Source: Candidatus Rhodoferax mariagerensis
GTDB lineage: Bacteria; Pseudomonadota; Gammaproteobacteria; Burkholderiales; Burkholderiaceae_C
DNA length: 36,684 bases
Assembly: GCA_016719055.1 (NCBI GenBank)
Contig: JADKAW010000056.1
Span: 1-36,684, forward strand
Reading direction: 5' to 3'
Part shown: in pieces, positions 1 through 9,494 of the stretch
How positions within the stretch are numbered: position 1 is the stretch's first letter
How the letters are laid out: each line of letters begins with the position of its first letter
The notes under the pieces: model-generated
The model's database searches: none
Seen by the model: the letters and a program-made list of their open reading frames with translations, nothing else
Told to the model about the DNA's origin: nothing
Made by a program: the position numbers and the translations under genes

Positions 1-208
1 GCGTGTACTTCATGGCGGCCTTCTTCGTTGCGTCGTTCCTGCTGGTGCTGGGCTTTTTTTGAGTCGGCCGGCCAGCTGGATCCGACCGCTGGGCAACAGG
101 TCGTACTCGATCTATCTGGTTCACTACCCGCTGCTGGTGGTGGTGTGCATGCTGGCCAGGCGCTTCCTGGGCAACGCCGCAAACCACGCCACTTTTCATG
201 CTAACTGA

Positions 209-219
209 CCTGTCGGACT
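209..219 (+). repeat. IS left inverted repeat
   Basis: CCTGTCGGACT is the exact reverse complement of bases 1767-1777. Outside the perfect core the two ends can be aligned further only with one gap. Confidence 0.75.
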
Positions 220-251
220 ATAAACGCCACTGAAAAATTCTTCTTTTGCTA

Positions 252-278
252 TTGATAGTGTAGTAATAAAGTTATAAT
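252..278 (+). promoter_or_regulatory. Probable promoter of the IS transposase
   Basis: A perfect TATAAT -10 box (273-278) is preceded by TTGATA (252-257) with a 15-bp spacer, which is short. The region is AT-rich compared with its surroundings. AAGGA (about 292-297) precedes the transposase ATG at 309. Confidence 0.5.
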
Positions 279-308
279 GAACCTGGCTTAAGAAGGATTT
301 ATACCAAC

Positions 309-1669
309 ATGTCGAACTTCATTCTGACTGACCGCAAGACCGACTACCTGCTGCCCCCATCGGTAGACGATTGGCTCACCCAGGACCATCTGGCACGCGC
401 TTTGTCGTAGAAGTCATCGATAGCCTCGATCTCTCCAATCGGGCTCGCCAATATGCCGGTCGCGGCTCAAAGGCACACCATCCAGCGACCTTGCTGGCCA
501 TTTGGTTTACGGTTATTCAGCAGGGTGTTCTCCAGCCGCAAGCTGGAAATGGCCACCTACGACTCTGGCCTTTCGCTACATTGGCGCAGGCAGCCACCCC
601 GACCATGACACCTTAGCCACCTTTCGTCGTCGCTTTATCGATGAACTCGCTGGCCTGTTTGTGCAAGTGCTGGAGATGGCCCGCGAGATGGGAACCTACT
701 CAAGATGGGTACAGGTCTGTCTGGATGGCCCAAGATCCACGCCAACGCCTCGCGCCACAGTGCACTCTCGCGGCCACATCGTCAGCTTGAAACAACTCGA
801 GGCAGAGCCCAGGAACTGCTGGCCCTGGCTGAACAGGCCGCCGACACAGCCAATGTCCCTGACGGCGTGGCCTGCCCAAAAAACTCAAGCTGACGCGAAG
901 ACCGCCTCGCTGCCATGGCCGACAGCCAAGACCAAGATCGCTCAGCGTGCGCAAAGGCGCTACGCCCGCGAGAAGGCCGAATTTGACGAGAAGATGGGCA
1001 AGCGCCAAGCCAAAGCTGATGAGACGGGCAAAAAGCCACGCGGCAAGACACCCACAGCCCCTCAGCCGGGTGTGCGTGACAGTGATCAGATCAACCTGAC
1101 TGACGAAGAGTCGCGCATCATGCCGGTGGCCGGTGGCGGTTTTGAGCAGTGCTACAACGCACGGCCGGGGTGGATGCCGACACGATGCTGGTGGTGGCCA
1201 CCACCTTGACACAAGCGCCCAATGACAAGAGAGAAGTCCAGCCGATGCTCAAAGTTCTGCAAGAGCAGCAAGCCAAGCTCGGCACTGCCACCACCCTGGT
1301 TGCTGACACCGGCTATTGCAGTGAAAACAACGTCAACGCCTGTGAGGTGGCCAAGATCGTGCCTTTGATTGCCGTGGCCCGCCAAGACCATCACCCGCAC
1401 TGGAGCGAACGTTTACAGAGCCCGCGCCCTGAAGGCAGATGCCACACCGATAGAGGCGATGGCACATCGTTTGGGCAACGTTGGCGGGCAGAGCGGCTTA
1501 CGCTGTTCGCAAGCAAACGGTGGAGCCGGTGTTTGGCATCATCAAGTCGGTGATGAGGTTCAGGCAGTTCTCCTTGCGCGGATTGAGCAAAGTCACTGGT
1601 GAATGGAATCTGGTTTGCCTGGCCTGGAATGTCAAGCGCATGGCAGTATTGCGTCAAAAAGTTGGATAA
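309..1669 (+). pseudogene. IS1182-family DDE transposase, multiply frameshifted
   Basis: Begins MSNFILTDRKTDYLLPPSVD at 309 and ends VKRMAVLRQKVG at 1669. In between, the recognisable protein hops among all three frames: RFVVEVIDSLDL, then FRYIGAGSHPDHDTLATFRR, then CLDG and IHANASRHSALS, then DSDQINLTDEESRIMP, then TLVADTGYCSEN, then VRKQTVEPVFGIIKS. The three acidic catalytic positions of the DDE fold are probably the Asp of CLDG, the Asp of VADTGY and the Glu of VEPVFG. At least eight frameshifts are needed, so as written no functional transposase is made. The shifts leave the amino-acid motifs otherwise intact, which could mean sequence errors or very recent decay. Confidence 0.85.
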
Positions 1670-1766
1670 GGGAGAAAATGCTTTGAGAAGGCTCAAAAAT
1701 TCGCAAAATCAATACCAAACTGCCTATATTTTGAGCAGATTGGAAATTTCAAATTTTGAATCGCTA

Positions 1767-1777
1767 AGTCCGACAGG
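1767..1777 (-). repeat. IS right inverted repeat
   Basis: AGTCCGACAGG pairs with the left repeat at 209-219 and lies just before CTAG and the resumed acyltransferase reading frame. Confidence 0.75.
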
Positions 1778-1872
1778 CTGCTAGTGGCGGTTTTGGCGCT
1801 GGTCGGCGGCTGTCTGTATTACCTGCTTGTGGAGTGGCCAGGCCTGCGCCTGTTCGGGCGGAGGCTGGACTC

Positions 1873-3089
1873 GTGACGCGCGCTGTGCCCGTCAAGGTGC
1901 TTTTCGTGGGTTATGGTGGCAGGCCACGTCAAGATGATGGTCCCGCTGGCACAGGCCCTGTCCGCCCGGCCGGACATTGAATGCGTGGTGCTTGCACGCT
2001 GACCACCGCAGCGCCTGTGGCACCGCGCTGCAGGGCTGAAGGTCATTCAGTTCAAGGATTTCGTGACCGAAGCCGATGCGCCCACGCTTGAACGGGGTCG
2101 TCAGCTGATGCAGGGCTTGCCGGGTCCTGTGGCTGACCCCGAGGAGACAGTCGCGTACCTAGGCTTGTCCATGGATGATCTGATCCACGATTCGGGCAGG
2201 CAGGAAGCGGAAGATGCATTCGCCAGGCTTGGCCGACAGTCGTTCCTGCCCTTGCGCACATTGGAGCGAATTCTGCGCAGCGTCAAGCCGGATTTGGTGG
2301 TGGCCACCAACGCGCCGCGCGCGGAGAGGGCGGCCCTCATGGGCGCCCGCAAGCTTGGCATTCCATCGGTATGCCTGGTGGATCTTTTTGCGATTGACGA
2401 AGTCAAGTGGATTGGCGAGCCGGATTATGCGGACTACGTCTGTGTGTTGAACGACTCGGTGCGGCAATTTTTGGTGGCGGCGGGACGGTCGGAAGACCAG
2501 GTGGTCGTGACCGGAAATCCCGGGTTCGACGCGATCAATAACCCGGCTGCACTGTCCCAGGGGCGTCAGATTCGCGAGCAGCATGGTTGGCTGGACCGGC
2601 GCGTGATCCTATGGCCCACCCAGGTCGAGCCGTCTTTTCACCCGTTTGACGGTCGCGCGGGCGACCCCTCCCTGCCGGAGCGGGCACTGGCCGCAGTGAT
2701 GCAGTGGGTGCTTGCCCGCACGGACTGCGTGCTGTGCATCCGTTCGCGCCCGGGTGAGGCCTTGCTGGCAGCCCCCGCCACCCCGCATCGCGCTCACGGG
2801 CCAGGACTGGCCACTGGCGCCGTTGTTGCATGCCACTGACCTGGTGGTTACTCTCACTTCGACCGTTGGGCTGGAGGGTCATCTGGCCGGTTGCCGGCTG
2901 ATTCAGGTGCTGGGCTCGGTCTTCGATAATGCCATGCCGCTGGCGCGTTATGGCATTGCCGACGCGACCGTTCAGGTGGATGCAATCGCCCAGGCGCTGG
3001 ACTGTTGGGTCGATGCCCCGCGTCTTGCCATGCAGGGGCAGGCTACAGCCACGCAGCGGGTGCTGGCCGTCATGGGCAAATTCCTATAA
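1873..3089 (+). pseudogene. GT-B-like glycosyltransferase, frameshifted
   Basis: A protein of roughly 400 residues can be assembled from GTG 1873 (overlapping the acyltransferase TGA) to the TAA at 3089. It starts KVLFVGYGG then AGHVKMMVPLAQAL, a glycine-rich N-terminal nucleotide-sugar-fold motif. The middle has VKPDLVVATNAPRAERAALM and DQVVVTGNPGFDAI. The C-terminal half has LLHATDLVVTLTSTVGLEGH, like the donor-binding half of GT-B enzymes and non-hydrolysing 2-epimerases. The frame breaks near 1919, again near 1998-2010 (an in-frame TGA bounded by two compensating shifts), and near 2765-2775. The exact family is not recognised. From its place in a nonulosonate operon, a transferase for the finished sugar is a reasonable guess. 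Confidence 0.6.
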
Positions 3090-3160
3090 TCCTGGGATGG
3101 ACATTCAGGAACGCTGGAAGTCCTCACCTCTCCTTCTCCACCGTCCTTCCTCAAAGTCGA

Positions 3161-4476
3161 ATGTCACTCATCCCCAACCCCGTATCCGTTGATTTTTTGG
3201 CTTTTGATGCCAGCGACGACGATGCCCGCGTGATGTCTGGCCTGCCGCGCTATGTGCATTTTTGCAAGAAGTGCGTGATCTCCAACCAACGGCCCAATTC
3301 GGCGGTCGAGTACCAGCACACCAAGGCCAGCAAAAAAGCCACGATTGCGTTCGATGACGATGGCATCTGCGATGCCTGTCGCTTTGCCGAGCAGAAGCAC
3401 GGCACCATCAACTGGAAGGATCGGGAAGACCAGTTGGCGATCCTGTGCGACAAGTTTCGCAGCAAGTCGGGTTATGACTGCCTGCTGCCGGGCTCTGGCG
3501 GAAAAGATAGTTTCTACGCCTCGCACATCCTCAAGACGCGCTTTGGCATGCATCCGCTGACAGTGACCTGGGCGCCCCATGTACACACGGAATGGGGTTG
3601 GAAGAATTTTCAGTCGTGGCTACATGCAGGTTTTGACAACTACCTCATGACGCCCAACGGCCGGGTGCACCGCCTGCTGACCCGTTTGGCGGTGGACAAC
3701 CTGTTCCACCCCTTCCAGGCATTCATGTTCGGCCAGAAATCCCTGGCGCCCAAGATGGCCTTGCTGCACGACATTCCGTTTGTGGTGTATGGCGAGAACG
3801 AGGCCGAATACGGCAACCCGATCGGCGATACCAGCAGCGCCCAGCGCGACTGGTCGTACTTACGTCGACCAACAAGGCCGAGATCTACGTGGGCGGCACC
3901 TCGGTGCAAACCCTGTATGACGATTTCGGTCTGGAAGAACCAGGATCTACTGCCCCATTTACCCGCCGACCCGGCGCTGATGCAGCGCAAGCACGTCGAA
4001 GTGCATTACCTGGGATACTACCTCAAGTGGCACCCGCAAGTTGCTACTACTACGCGGTGGAGCATGGCGGCTTCGAGGCTTCGCCGGAGCGCACGCCCGG
4101 CACCTACAGCAAGTACAACAGCATCGACGACCGCATCGACGACTTTCATTACTACACCACCTTCACCAAGTTCGGTATCGGCCGGGCTACTTACGACGCG
4201 GCGCAGGAGATCCGCTCGGGCGACATTAACCGCGACGAGGGTGTGGCGCTGGTGCGGCGTTATGACGGCGAGTTTCCAGAGCGATTTTCCGAGGAGATTT
4301 TCCGCTACCTAAGCATCCCTGAGAGGGAATTCGGGCGCGCCAGCAAGAGGTTTGAGACGCCAGTCATGGATCGCGACTATTTCATGCGCCTGGCCGACAC
4401 TTTCCGATCCCCGCATCTCTGGAAACGCGAGAGCGGTCGGTGGAAGCTGCGCCACACCGTGTTTGACGGCGTCTGA
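3161..4476 (+). pseudogene. N-acetyl sugar amidotransferase (PseA/WbpG type), frameshifted
   Basis: An ATP-dependent enzyme of the PP-loop ATPase fold that converts an N-acetyl group of a bacterial sugar into an acetamidino group, using ammonia from a HisH/HisF pair. The paired cysteines FCKKC and ICDAC near the N-terminus suggest a metal site, and LLPGSGGKDSFYASH carries the PP-loop SGGKDS signature. The C-terminal part contains YYLKWHP and HGGFEASPERTPGTYSKYNS, typical of the family. The frame breaks near 3860, 3930 and 4040; across these breaks the protein stays recognisable. The start may be 3161 or the later ATG at 3233 (MSGLPRYVHFCKKC), which is closer to the usual family N-terminus. 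The HisF-like and HisH-like genes follow directly, as expected for this chemistry. Confidence 0.82.
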
Positions 4477-4485
4477 AATGCAGCC

Positions 4486-5237
4486 ATGGCGGGTTTGCGT
4501 TTCATCCCCGGCTCGACATCAAGGGCCTAATCTGATCAAGGGCATCCGGCTGGAAGGACTGCGTGTCGTGGGTGATCCACACGAATTTGCGCTCAGGTAC
4601 TACGAGCAGGGTGCCGACGAGCTGGTATTCATGGATATTGTGGCCAGCCTCTACCAACGCAACAGCCTGTCCGACATCATCAGCCGGGCTGCCGACCGCG
4701 TCTACATTCCGATCACCGTGGGCGGTGGCATCCGGTCGCTCAACGATGTTCAGGACATGTTGAGCTCCGGGGCGGACAAAGGTCGCCATCAACACTGCCG
4801 CCGTTGCGCGTCCGGCGTTGATCTCCGAGGTGGCGCGCCGCTTCGGTTCGCAATGCATGGTGCTGTCGGTCGAGGCCAAGCGCACCGCCCCTGGCCGTTG
4901 GGAAGCCTATACCGACAATGGTCGCGAACACACAGGCCTGGACGTGATCGATTGGGTTGCCCGGGCCGTGGAACTCGGAGCGGGCGAGATTCTGTTGACG
5001 GCCGTGGACCAGAGGGCACGCGCAAGGGGCTGGACATTGAGCTGCTGCGTGTGGTCAACGCACGTAAACGTACCCGTCATCATCAGCGGCGGCTTCGGGG
5101 AACTGCCGGACCTGCAGCGCGCCAGCGAGGCGGGTGCGTCCGGCGTGGCCATTGCCGATGCCCTGCACTGGGGCCGCATGACGGTGCCCGAGATCAAGCA
5201 GCAGGCGCGGGCGCTGGGCGTGGAGGTGCGATGGTGA
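4486..5237 (+). pseudogene. hisF: HisF-like cyclase subunit paralogue (WbuZ type), frameshifted
   Basis: A TIM-barrel partner of HisH that passes ammonia to the sugar amidotransferase rather than making histidine; no other his gene is nearby. The chosen ATG (4486) gives MAGLRFIP then RLDIKG once a missing C is allowed, matching the family's N-terminal catalytic Asp motif; a further missing base near 4528 restores PNLIKGIRLEG. Later motifs are LVFMDIVASLYQRNSLSDII, ITVGGGIRSLNDVQDML, VLSVEAKR, ILLTAVD (second catalytic Asp) and VPVIISGGFGELPDL. Additional breaks lie near 4780, 5010 and 5060, so at least five shifts in total. The end overlaps the hisH-like start in ATGGTGA (5231-5237), which suggests coupled translation. 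Confidence 0.8.
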
Positions 5238-5882
5238 GCGCCCGTCCTGTCACCGTGATCGACTACGGCATCGGCAATATGCTCAACGTGGTGCGGGCGC
5301 TGGAACATTGCGGTGCCACGGTGCAGGTAGTCGAGCAGGCTGCGAAGATGACGACCTTACCGGACCGGCTGGTGCTGCCCGGCGTGGGCGCCTTCGCGGA
5401 TGCCATGGCCGAATTGTGTTTGCGGGGCTTCGATGACCTGGTCAAACGTTATGTTGATACAGGTCGCCCTTTTCTGGGAATCTGCGTGGGTGCACAACTG
5501 CTGTTCGAGGTGGGAGAAGAGTATGGCGAGCACGCCGGCCTCGGGCTGATTCCCGGCCGGGTTCAGCAGGTGCCGGTGATCGACCCGGCCGGGAGGTCGC
5601 TGCGTGTGCCGCACATCGGCTGGAGCGGCCTGGTGCTCCCGCGCGCGCGCGCGTCGTGGGACGGTAGCATTCTGGATGCGGTGCAACCCGGCGAGTCCGT
5701 GTACTTCGTGCATTCCTATGCGCCCGTGCCCACGCACGAGGCACACTGGCTCGCGGAAACGAACTACGACGGCGTGCGCATCTGCGCAGCCGTAGCGCGC
5801 GATCACATCTACGGTTGCCAGTTTCATCGAGCGCAGCGCCGAGGCGGGGCTGAGGATACTCCGCCAGTTTCTGTCACTGTGA
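5231..5882 (+). pseudogene. hisH: HisH-like glutamine amidotransferase paralogue (WbuY type), one frameshift
   Basis: A class I glutamine amidotransferase that releases ammonia for the HisF-like barrel and so for the sugar amidotransferase. It starts TVIDYGIGNMLNVVRALEH, followed by VLPGVGAFADAM and the nucleophile motif FLGICVGAQLLFE (Cys of GICVG). IGWSGLVLP and YFVHSYAPVP also fit the family. The last catalytic motif should read YGCQFHPE, but after CQFH the frame breaks (near 5829) and the remaining ERSAEAGLRILRQFLSL is read one frame over to the TGA at 5882. The single break therefore falls exactly at the His-Pro-Glu of the catalytic triad. The upstream part (5231-5829) is fully open. Confidence 0.82.
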
Positions 5883-5890
5883 GCGCGTCC

Positions 5891-6602
5891 ATGCCTGTAT
5901 CCCAGACCATCGCCACTATTTGCGCACGGGGCGGCAGCAAGGGGTTGCCTGGCAAAAACATCCGTGACTTCGCCGGCAAGCCGCTGATTGTCCATTCGAT
6001 CGTGCAGGCGCTGGCGTGTCCGGAGATTGATGCGGTGTACGTTTCGACCGATGACGAAGCCATTGCCGCTGTCGCGCTTGCTGCCGGTGCCACTGTTCCA
6101 TATTTGCGGCCGCCCGAACTTGCCGGTGACACCGCGCCGAAATTGCCGGTGATCGAGCATCTGGTGGGCTATCTTGAGCAGCAGGGGCAAACTATATTCC
6201 GTGTGGTGGATCTGCAACCGACCTCACCGCTGCGTGATGCCGCTGATATTTCTGAAGCGCTTCGGGCACATCCTGAAGCCGATCTCGTGGTCAGTGTAAA
6301 GAGATGCGGTGGACAATCCTTATTTCAACTTGGTGGAGCAAGGCGAGGACGGCTGGGTGTACCTGAGCAAAGGGCAGGGTAGTACACGACGCCAGGATGC
6401 ACCTGCGGTGTACGCCTTGAATGGTTCCATCTATGTCTGGCAGCGCACGGCGCTGGCCCATGCGGCGGTCCACGGCCTCTGGAGTGTCCATATCGCACCT
6501 TATGTCATGCCAAGCTGGAAATCCGTCGATATCGACGATTTGGAGGACTTTGAGCTTGCGGCGCTCTGGCTGTACCCCCGTCACGTAGGGGTGACACCGT
6601 GA
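5891..6602 (+). pseudogene. legF: CMP-nonulosonic (legionaminic/sialic) acid synthetase, one frameshift
   Basis: Transfers CMP from CTP to a nonulosonic acid, making the donor for the glycosyltransferase. The N-terminus has TIATICARGGSKGLPGKNI, the conserved nucleotide-binding motif of acylneuraminate cytidylyltransferases. VYVSTDDEAIAAVA and VVDLQPTSPLRDAADI are also characteristic. After ADLVVSVK the frame breaks (near 6304-6312) and resumes as NPYFNLVEQGEDGWVYLSKG, then APAVYALNGSIYVW and a C-terminal SVDIDDLEDFELAALWL. Length (about 237 aa when joined) is normal. Its neighbours favour a legionaminic substrate over N-acetylneuraminate, but sequence alone does not prove it. Confidence 0.83.
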
Positions 6603-7635
6603 ATTCAATTGTGTCACCTGTGTTCATCATCGCTGAAGCCGGTGTCAACCATAACGGCAACCTGGATCTGGCGTTGCGCCTGTGCGATGCCGCCAGCGCC
6701 GCGGGAGCCGATGCGGTCAAATTTCAGACCTTTCGGGCAGAGGACCTGGTTGTGCCGGGTGCACCGACGGCCCATTACCAGGCAGCCCAAACCGGCGACC
6801 TTGATCAATTCAACCTTTGCAAAGACTGGAATTGTCAGAGGCACAGCACCGTTACATCAAAGCCCATTGCGACACTATCGGAATAGAATTTTTCTCAACC
6901 CCGTTTTCGCTGGATGCTGTGGACTTTTTGGTTGAGCTGGGTGTGCGGCGGCTCAAGCTTTCATCCGGTGAACTCACGCACCGAGCGCTGGTGGAGCACG
7001 CTGCGGTCCAATCATTGCCCCTGCTGGTATCCACTGGTATGGCCACGATGGACGAAATCGTCGAAGCTGTTGACTGGATCAGGGCCGTGCGAGGACACCT
7101 GCGTGAGGTTGTTGTGCTTCACTGCACCTCGTCTTATCCGGCACTTGACGCGACGCTCAACCTTCGGGCCATGCGCCAGATCGCTGACGTGTTGGGTTTG
7201 CCGATTGGATACTCTGATCACAGCCTGGGCATTGAAGCACCACTGGCAGCCGTGGCACTGGGTGCGACGGTCATAGAAAAGCATCTCACGCTAGACTGCG
7301 CCATGTCTGGCCCAGACCACCGCGCGTCTTTGGAACCCGATGGCTTTTTGCGCATGGTGCAGGGCATTCGCCGCGTCAGTGCCATGTTGGGCGATGGCAT
7401 CAAGGCTCCCCGTGCCGATGAACTTGAAACAGCGCGCGTGGCGCGGCGCAGTGTAGTGACCACGCAGGCTATTTGCTCCGGCACGGTGTTGACGGCAGAC
7501 ATGTTGACCTGCCGACGACCCGCAAGCGGCATTGCGCCGCGTGACCTGCTGCGCTTGATCGGGCGACGCGTTCTGCAGGATTTGGCAACGGGTGACCCAT
7601 TGCAATGGGATCATGTTGAAGGTGGTGCCACCTAA
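6599..7635 (+). pseudogene. legI: Nonulosonic acid synthase (LegI/NeuB), one frameshift
   Basis: Condenses phosphoenolpyruvate with a 6-carbon amino sugar to form the 9-carbon acid. The GTG start at 6599 overlaps the previous stop. N-terminal VFIIAEAGVNHNGNLDLALR and ADAVKFQTF are the NeuB barrel motifs. The frame breaks near 6817, where one base appears missing before LQRLELSEAQHRYIK, and the rest is open: EFFSTPFSLDAVDFL, LKLSSGEL, LLVSTGMATMDEI, HCTSSYPA, IGYSDHSLG, VIEKHLTLD and GPDHRASLEP. The C-terminal roughly 60 residues (ARRSVVTTQAICSGTVLTAD onward) form the SAF antifreeze-like domain of the family. It shares one base with the next gene (TAATG). Confidence 0.86.
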
Positions 7636-8807
7636 TGACGCACCTGCCTGGCAGCCGACGCAAAGTGATTTACCTGAGTGGCACGCGTGCCGACTTCGGG
7701 CTGATGCAATCCACATTGCAGTGTCTGGGCAATCTGCTTGACCTGAGTGTGGCAGTGACTGGCACGCACCTGGATGTGGGGTTTGGGCATACCATCAATG
7801 AAATTCATGGCGCTGGCATCCGTGTGTGCGGTGAAATTCCCGTGAATGTAACGACCCGCACCGGTCAAGGTATGGCGCAGGCGCTGGGGACATGTTTGCG
7901 GGGCCTGACTGAATTGCTCACCAGGGAAAAGCCAGATGTGCTGCTCCTGCTGGGTGACCGGGGTGAGATGCTTGCGGGGGCCATTGCCGCTCTGCACCTG
8001 GGCATTGTCTGTGTTCATATTCATGGTGGCGAGCGCTCTGGCACAGTGGACGAACCGATGCGCCATGCCATCAGCAAGTTGAGCCTCTACCACTGCGTTG
8101 CCACTCCGGGTTCACGCAAGCGCTTGGAGCTTATGGGGGAGAACCCAGCGAATATCGTCGTCACGGGTGCGCCAGGCCTGGATGGACTGATCGAACTAGC
8201 CGCCATGCCAAAAGAACACTGTTTGCACGCACTTGGCTTGCTGGTTCCAAATGTCTTACATGCATTGCCGATGGCACAAGCCTTTGTTCTTGTTCTATTT
8301 CATCCTGTTGTCCAGCAAGCGGTTGACGCTTACACACAGACTTCGGCCATCTGCCTTGCCTTGCAGGCGGTTGGCCTGCCGGTGGTCTGGTTGGCACCCA
8401 ATAGTGACGCCGGCTCACTGGATGTGCTGCGGGCCTTGGACGTGTGCCCCTTGCCTGCGGGTTCCTTGCGGATCGGGCACCTGAGCCGTCCCCTGTTTTG
8501 TGCCGCGATGCGCTACTGTGCCGTCATGGTTGGCAACTCGTCTGCGGGCATCATTGAGGCGGCGACACTGGGCACACCGGTGGTGAACGTTGGCCAGCGT
8601 CAGCACTTGCGCGAACGCAACGCGAATGTGGTGGATGCGCCTGCTGCCGCAGATGCCGTTCGCGATGCCGTACAGTCTTGCATTGCTCATGGGTCTTGGC
8701 CTCGTCAGAATGTTTACGGGGATGGCCGGGCAGGTGAGCGCATTGCTCATTTTGTGAGCACGTTGTCGATTGATACGAGTGTGCTTGAAAAAGTTAACAC
8801 CTATTAA
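7635..8807 (+). CDS. legG: NDP-sugar hydrolysing 2-epimerase (LegG/NeuC)
   Basis: Hydrolyses and 2-epimerises a UDP- or GDP-activated amino sugar to give the free mannose-configured sugar used by the synthase. The 390-aa protein is intact. It shows VIYLSGTRADFGLMQSTL at the N-terminus, VTGTHLD, then VLLLLGDRGEMLAGAIAA, VHIHGGERSGTVDEPMRHAI and VVTGAPGLDGL. The C-terminal part has VMVGNSSAGIIEAATLGTP, the NDP-binding motif shared by the 2-epimerase family. The GERSGTVDE version is typical of NeuC/LegG rather than of the non-hydrolysing WecB. It starts in the stop codon of the synthase gene. Confidence 0.88.
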   Translation: MTHLPGSRRKVIYLSGTRADFGLMQSTLQCLGNLLDLSVAVTGTHLDVGFGHTINEIHGAGIRVCGEIPVNVTTRTGQGMAQALGTCLRGLTELLTREKPDVLLLLGDRGEMLAGAIAALHLGIVCVHIHGGERSGTVDEPMRHAISKLSLYHCVATPGSRKRLELMGENPANIVVTGAPGLDGLIELAAMPKEHCLHALGLLVPNVLHALPMAQAFVLVLFHPVVQQAVDAYTQTSAICLALQAVGLPVVWLAPNSDAGSLDVLRALDVCPLPAGSLRIGHLSRPLFCAAMRYCAVMVGNSSAGIIEAATLGTPVVNVGQRQHLRERNANVVDAPAAADAVRDAVQSCIAHGSWPRQNVYGDGRAGERIAHFVSTLSIDTSVLEKVNTY

Positions 8808-8835
8808 AAAGAGCTGCATTTCAACCATCGCTGCC

Positions 8836-8849
8836 AGGAATTAGTTTTG
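8836..8849 (+). promoter_or_regulatory. Ribosome binding site that supports a TTG start
   Basis: AGGAA (8836-8840) sits 6 bp before TTG 8847. No ATG or GTG lies in frame between here and the conserved LLLFGAGGHGR motif at residues 16-26, so the TTG is the best start for the next gene. Confidence 0.55.
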
Positions 8850-9494
8850 ACCCTTACTCACTCGCTTCGTTCCGATCCGGCATCGCCTGTCTTGCTGCTG
8901 TTTGGTGCGGGTGGGCATGGGCGTGTGGTGGCAGATGCAGCACTGTTAACAAAGTCTTGGTCAACAATTGTTGTCTCTGACAGGGATCCCGCACGGTGTG
9001 TTGGACCGTTTTTACAAGGGGTTGACCGGATCGACCTAGCCATCGCGAGATCCTTGACTGTCAGCGTACACATCGCCATTGGCGACAATGCGGCTCGCGA
9101 ATGGGAGGCATCATGCTTCCCAACGTGTCATCTCGTTTCAGTGCTTCACCCGTTTGCATCAGTGTCTCAATTTTCCCAACTAGGAGCGGGTTGTTTTGTT
9201 GCTGCTGGTGCGGTGCTGGCCACCGGTGCGCAGGTTGGCATGGCTTGCATTGTCAACCATGGTGCTGTCGTGGATCACGATGCGCAGTTAGGCGCTTTCT
9301 GCCACGTGGCACCGCTAGCGACCTTGGGTGGCGAGGTCATTTTGGGCCAACGCGTCATGGTGGGAGCCGGTGTCAATATCCTGCCAGGTATGAGAGTGAC
9401 AGATGATGTGGTTATCGGAGCCGGTGCTGTTGTGCGAAGTGATTTATTGGAGCCTGGAACCTATGTGGGTGTACCTGCCAGAAGGTTGAAATGA
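8847..9494 (+). CDS. NeuD/PglD-family sugar acyltransferase (left-handed beta helix)
   Basis: Of 215 residues, the first about 85 form a PglD-type nucleotide-sugar-binding domain (LLLFGAGGHGRVVADAALL). The rest are hexapeptide repeats of a left-handed beta helix: GAGCFVAAGAVLATGAQVG, IVNHGAVVDHDAQLG, FCHVAPLATLGGEVILG, VVIGAGAVVRSDL, ending TYVGVPARRLK. The His of VNHGAVVDHD corresponds to the catalytic base region of PglD. In a legionaminic pathway this would be LegH, acetylating the 4-amino group made by the aminotransferase encoded next. A NeuD-like O-acetyltransferase role is the alternative. Start TTG; the stop overlaps the next ATG (ATGA, 9491-9494). Confidence 0.83.
   Translation: MTLTHSLRSDPASPVLLLFGAGGHGRVVADAALLTKSWSTIVVSDRDPARCVGPFLQGVDRIDLAIARSLTVSVHIAIGDNAAREWEASCFPTCHLVSVLHPFASVSQFSQLGAGCFVAAGAVLATGAQVGMACIVNHGAVVDHDAQLGAFCHVAPLATLGGEVILGQRVMVGAGVNILPGMRVTDDVVIGAGAVVRSDLLEPGTYVGVPARRLK

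Larger units (their letters stand above)
205..1780 (+). mobile_element. IS1182-like insertion sequence, about 1.58 kb
   Basis: A single transposase gene is bounded by short inverted repeats: CCTGTCGGACT at 209-219 and its complement AGTCCGACAGG at 1767-1777. The flanks are CTAA on the left (201-204) and CTAG on the right (1781-1784), which fits a YTAR-like 4-bp target site, although the duplication is imperfect. The element lies inside the acyltransferase gene. The exact ends are uncertain by a few bases because the left end seems to carry a one-base indel relative to the right end. The coding content identifies the family (see the transposase entry). Confidence 0.8.
1..1876 (+). pseudogene. 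Acyltransferase-3 family membrane O-acyltransferase, 3' part, split by an IS
   Basis: Two separated pieces read as the C-terminal end of an acyltransferase-3 (OafA-like) integral membrane protein. The left piece gives a hydrophobic helix (VYFMAAFFVASFLLVLGFF, from base 3), then RPLGNRSYSIYLVHYPLL, which resembles the late transmembrane segment of the family with its conserved YxxYLxHxP-like motif. The right piece (about 1781-1876) gives a last helix and LYYLLVEWPGLRLFGRR before a TGA, matching the usual family end (YYxxExP). About 1.58 kb of IS DNA lies between them. A further shift occurs at the T run near 52-60, and the two pieces differ by one frame. The 5' end is outside the window. In such loci these enzymes O-acetylate sugars; the substrate here is inferred to be the nonulosonic acid or its glycan. 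The next gene starts in the stop codon. Confidence 0.72.

Noticed and set aside
700..1212. Minus-strand 170-aa open frame in the IS
   Set aside because: It is antisense to the recognisable transposase and has low-complexity, arginine-rich composition typical of a shadow frame in GC-rich DNA.
4486..5882. hisF and hisH as histidine biosynthesis genes
   Set aside because: They stand beside a sugar amidotransferase and nonulosonate genes, with no other his gene, and their sequences fit the WbuY/WbuZ-type paralogues.
5891..8807. A plain sialic acid (Neu5Ac) pathway
   Set aside because: The presence of a DegT aminotransferase, a PglD-like acyltransferase and an amidotransferase points to legionaminic-type acid instead, though neuA/neuB/neuC-like names would also be defensible.
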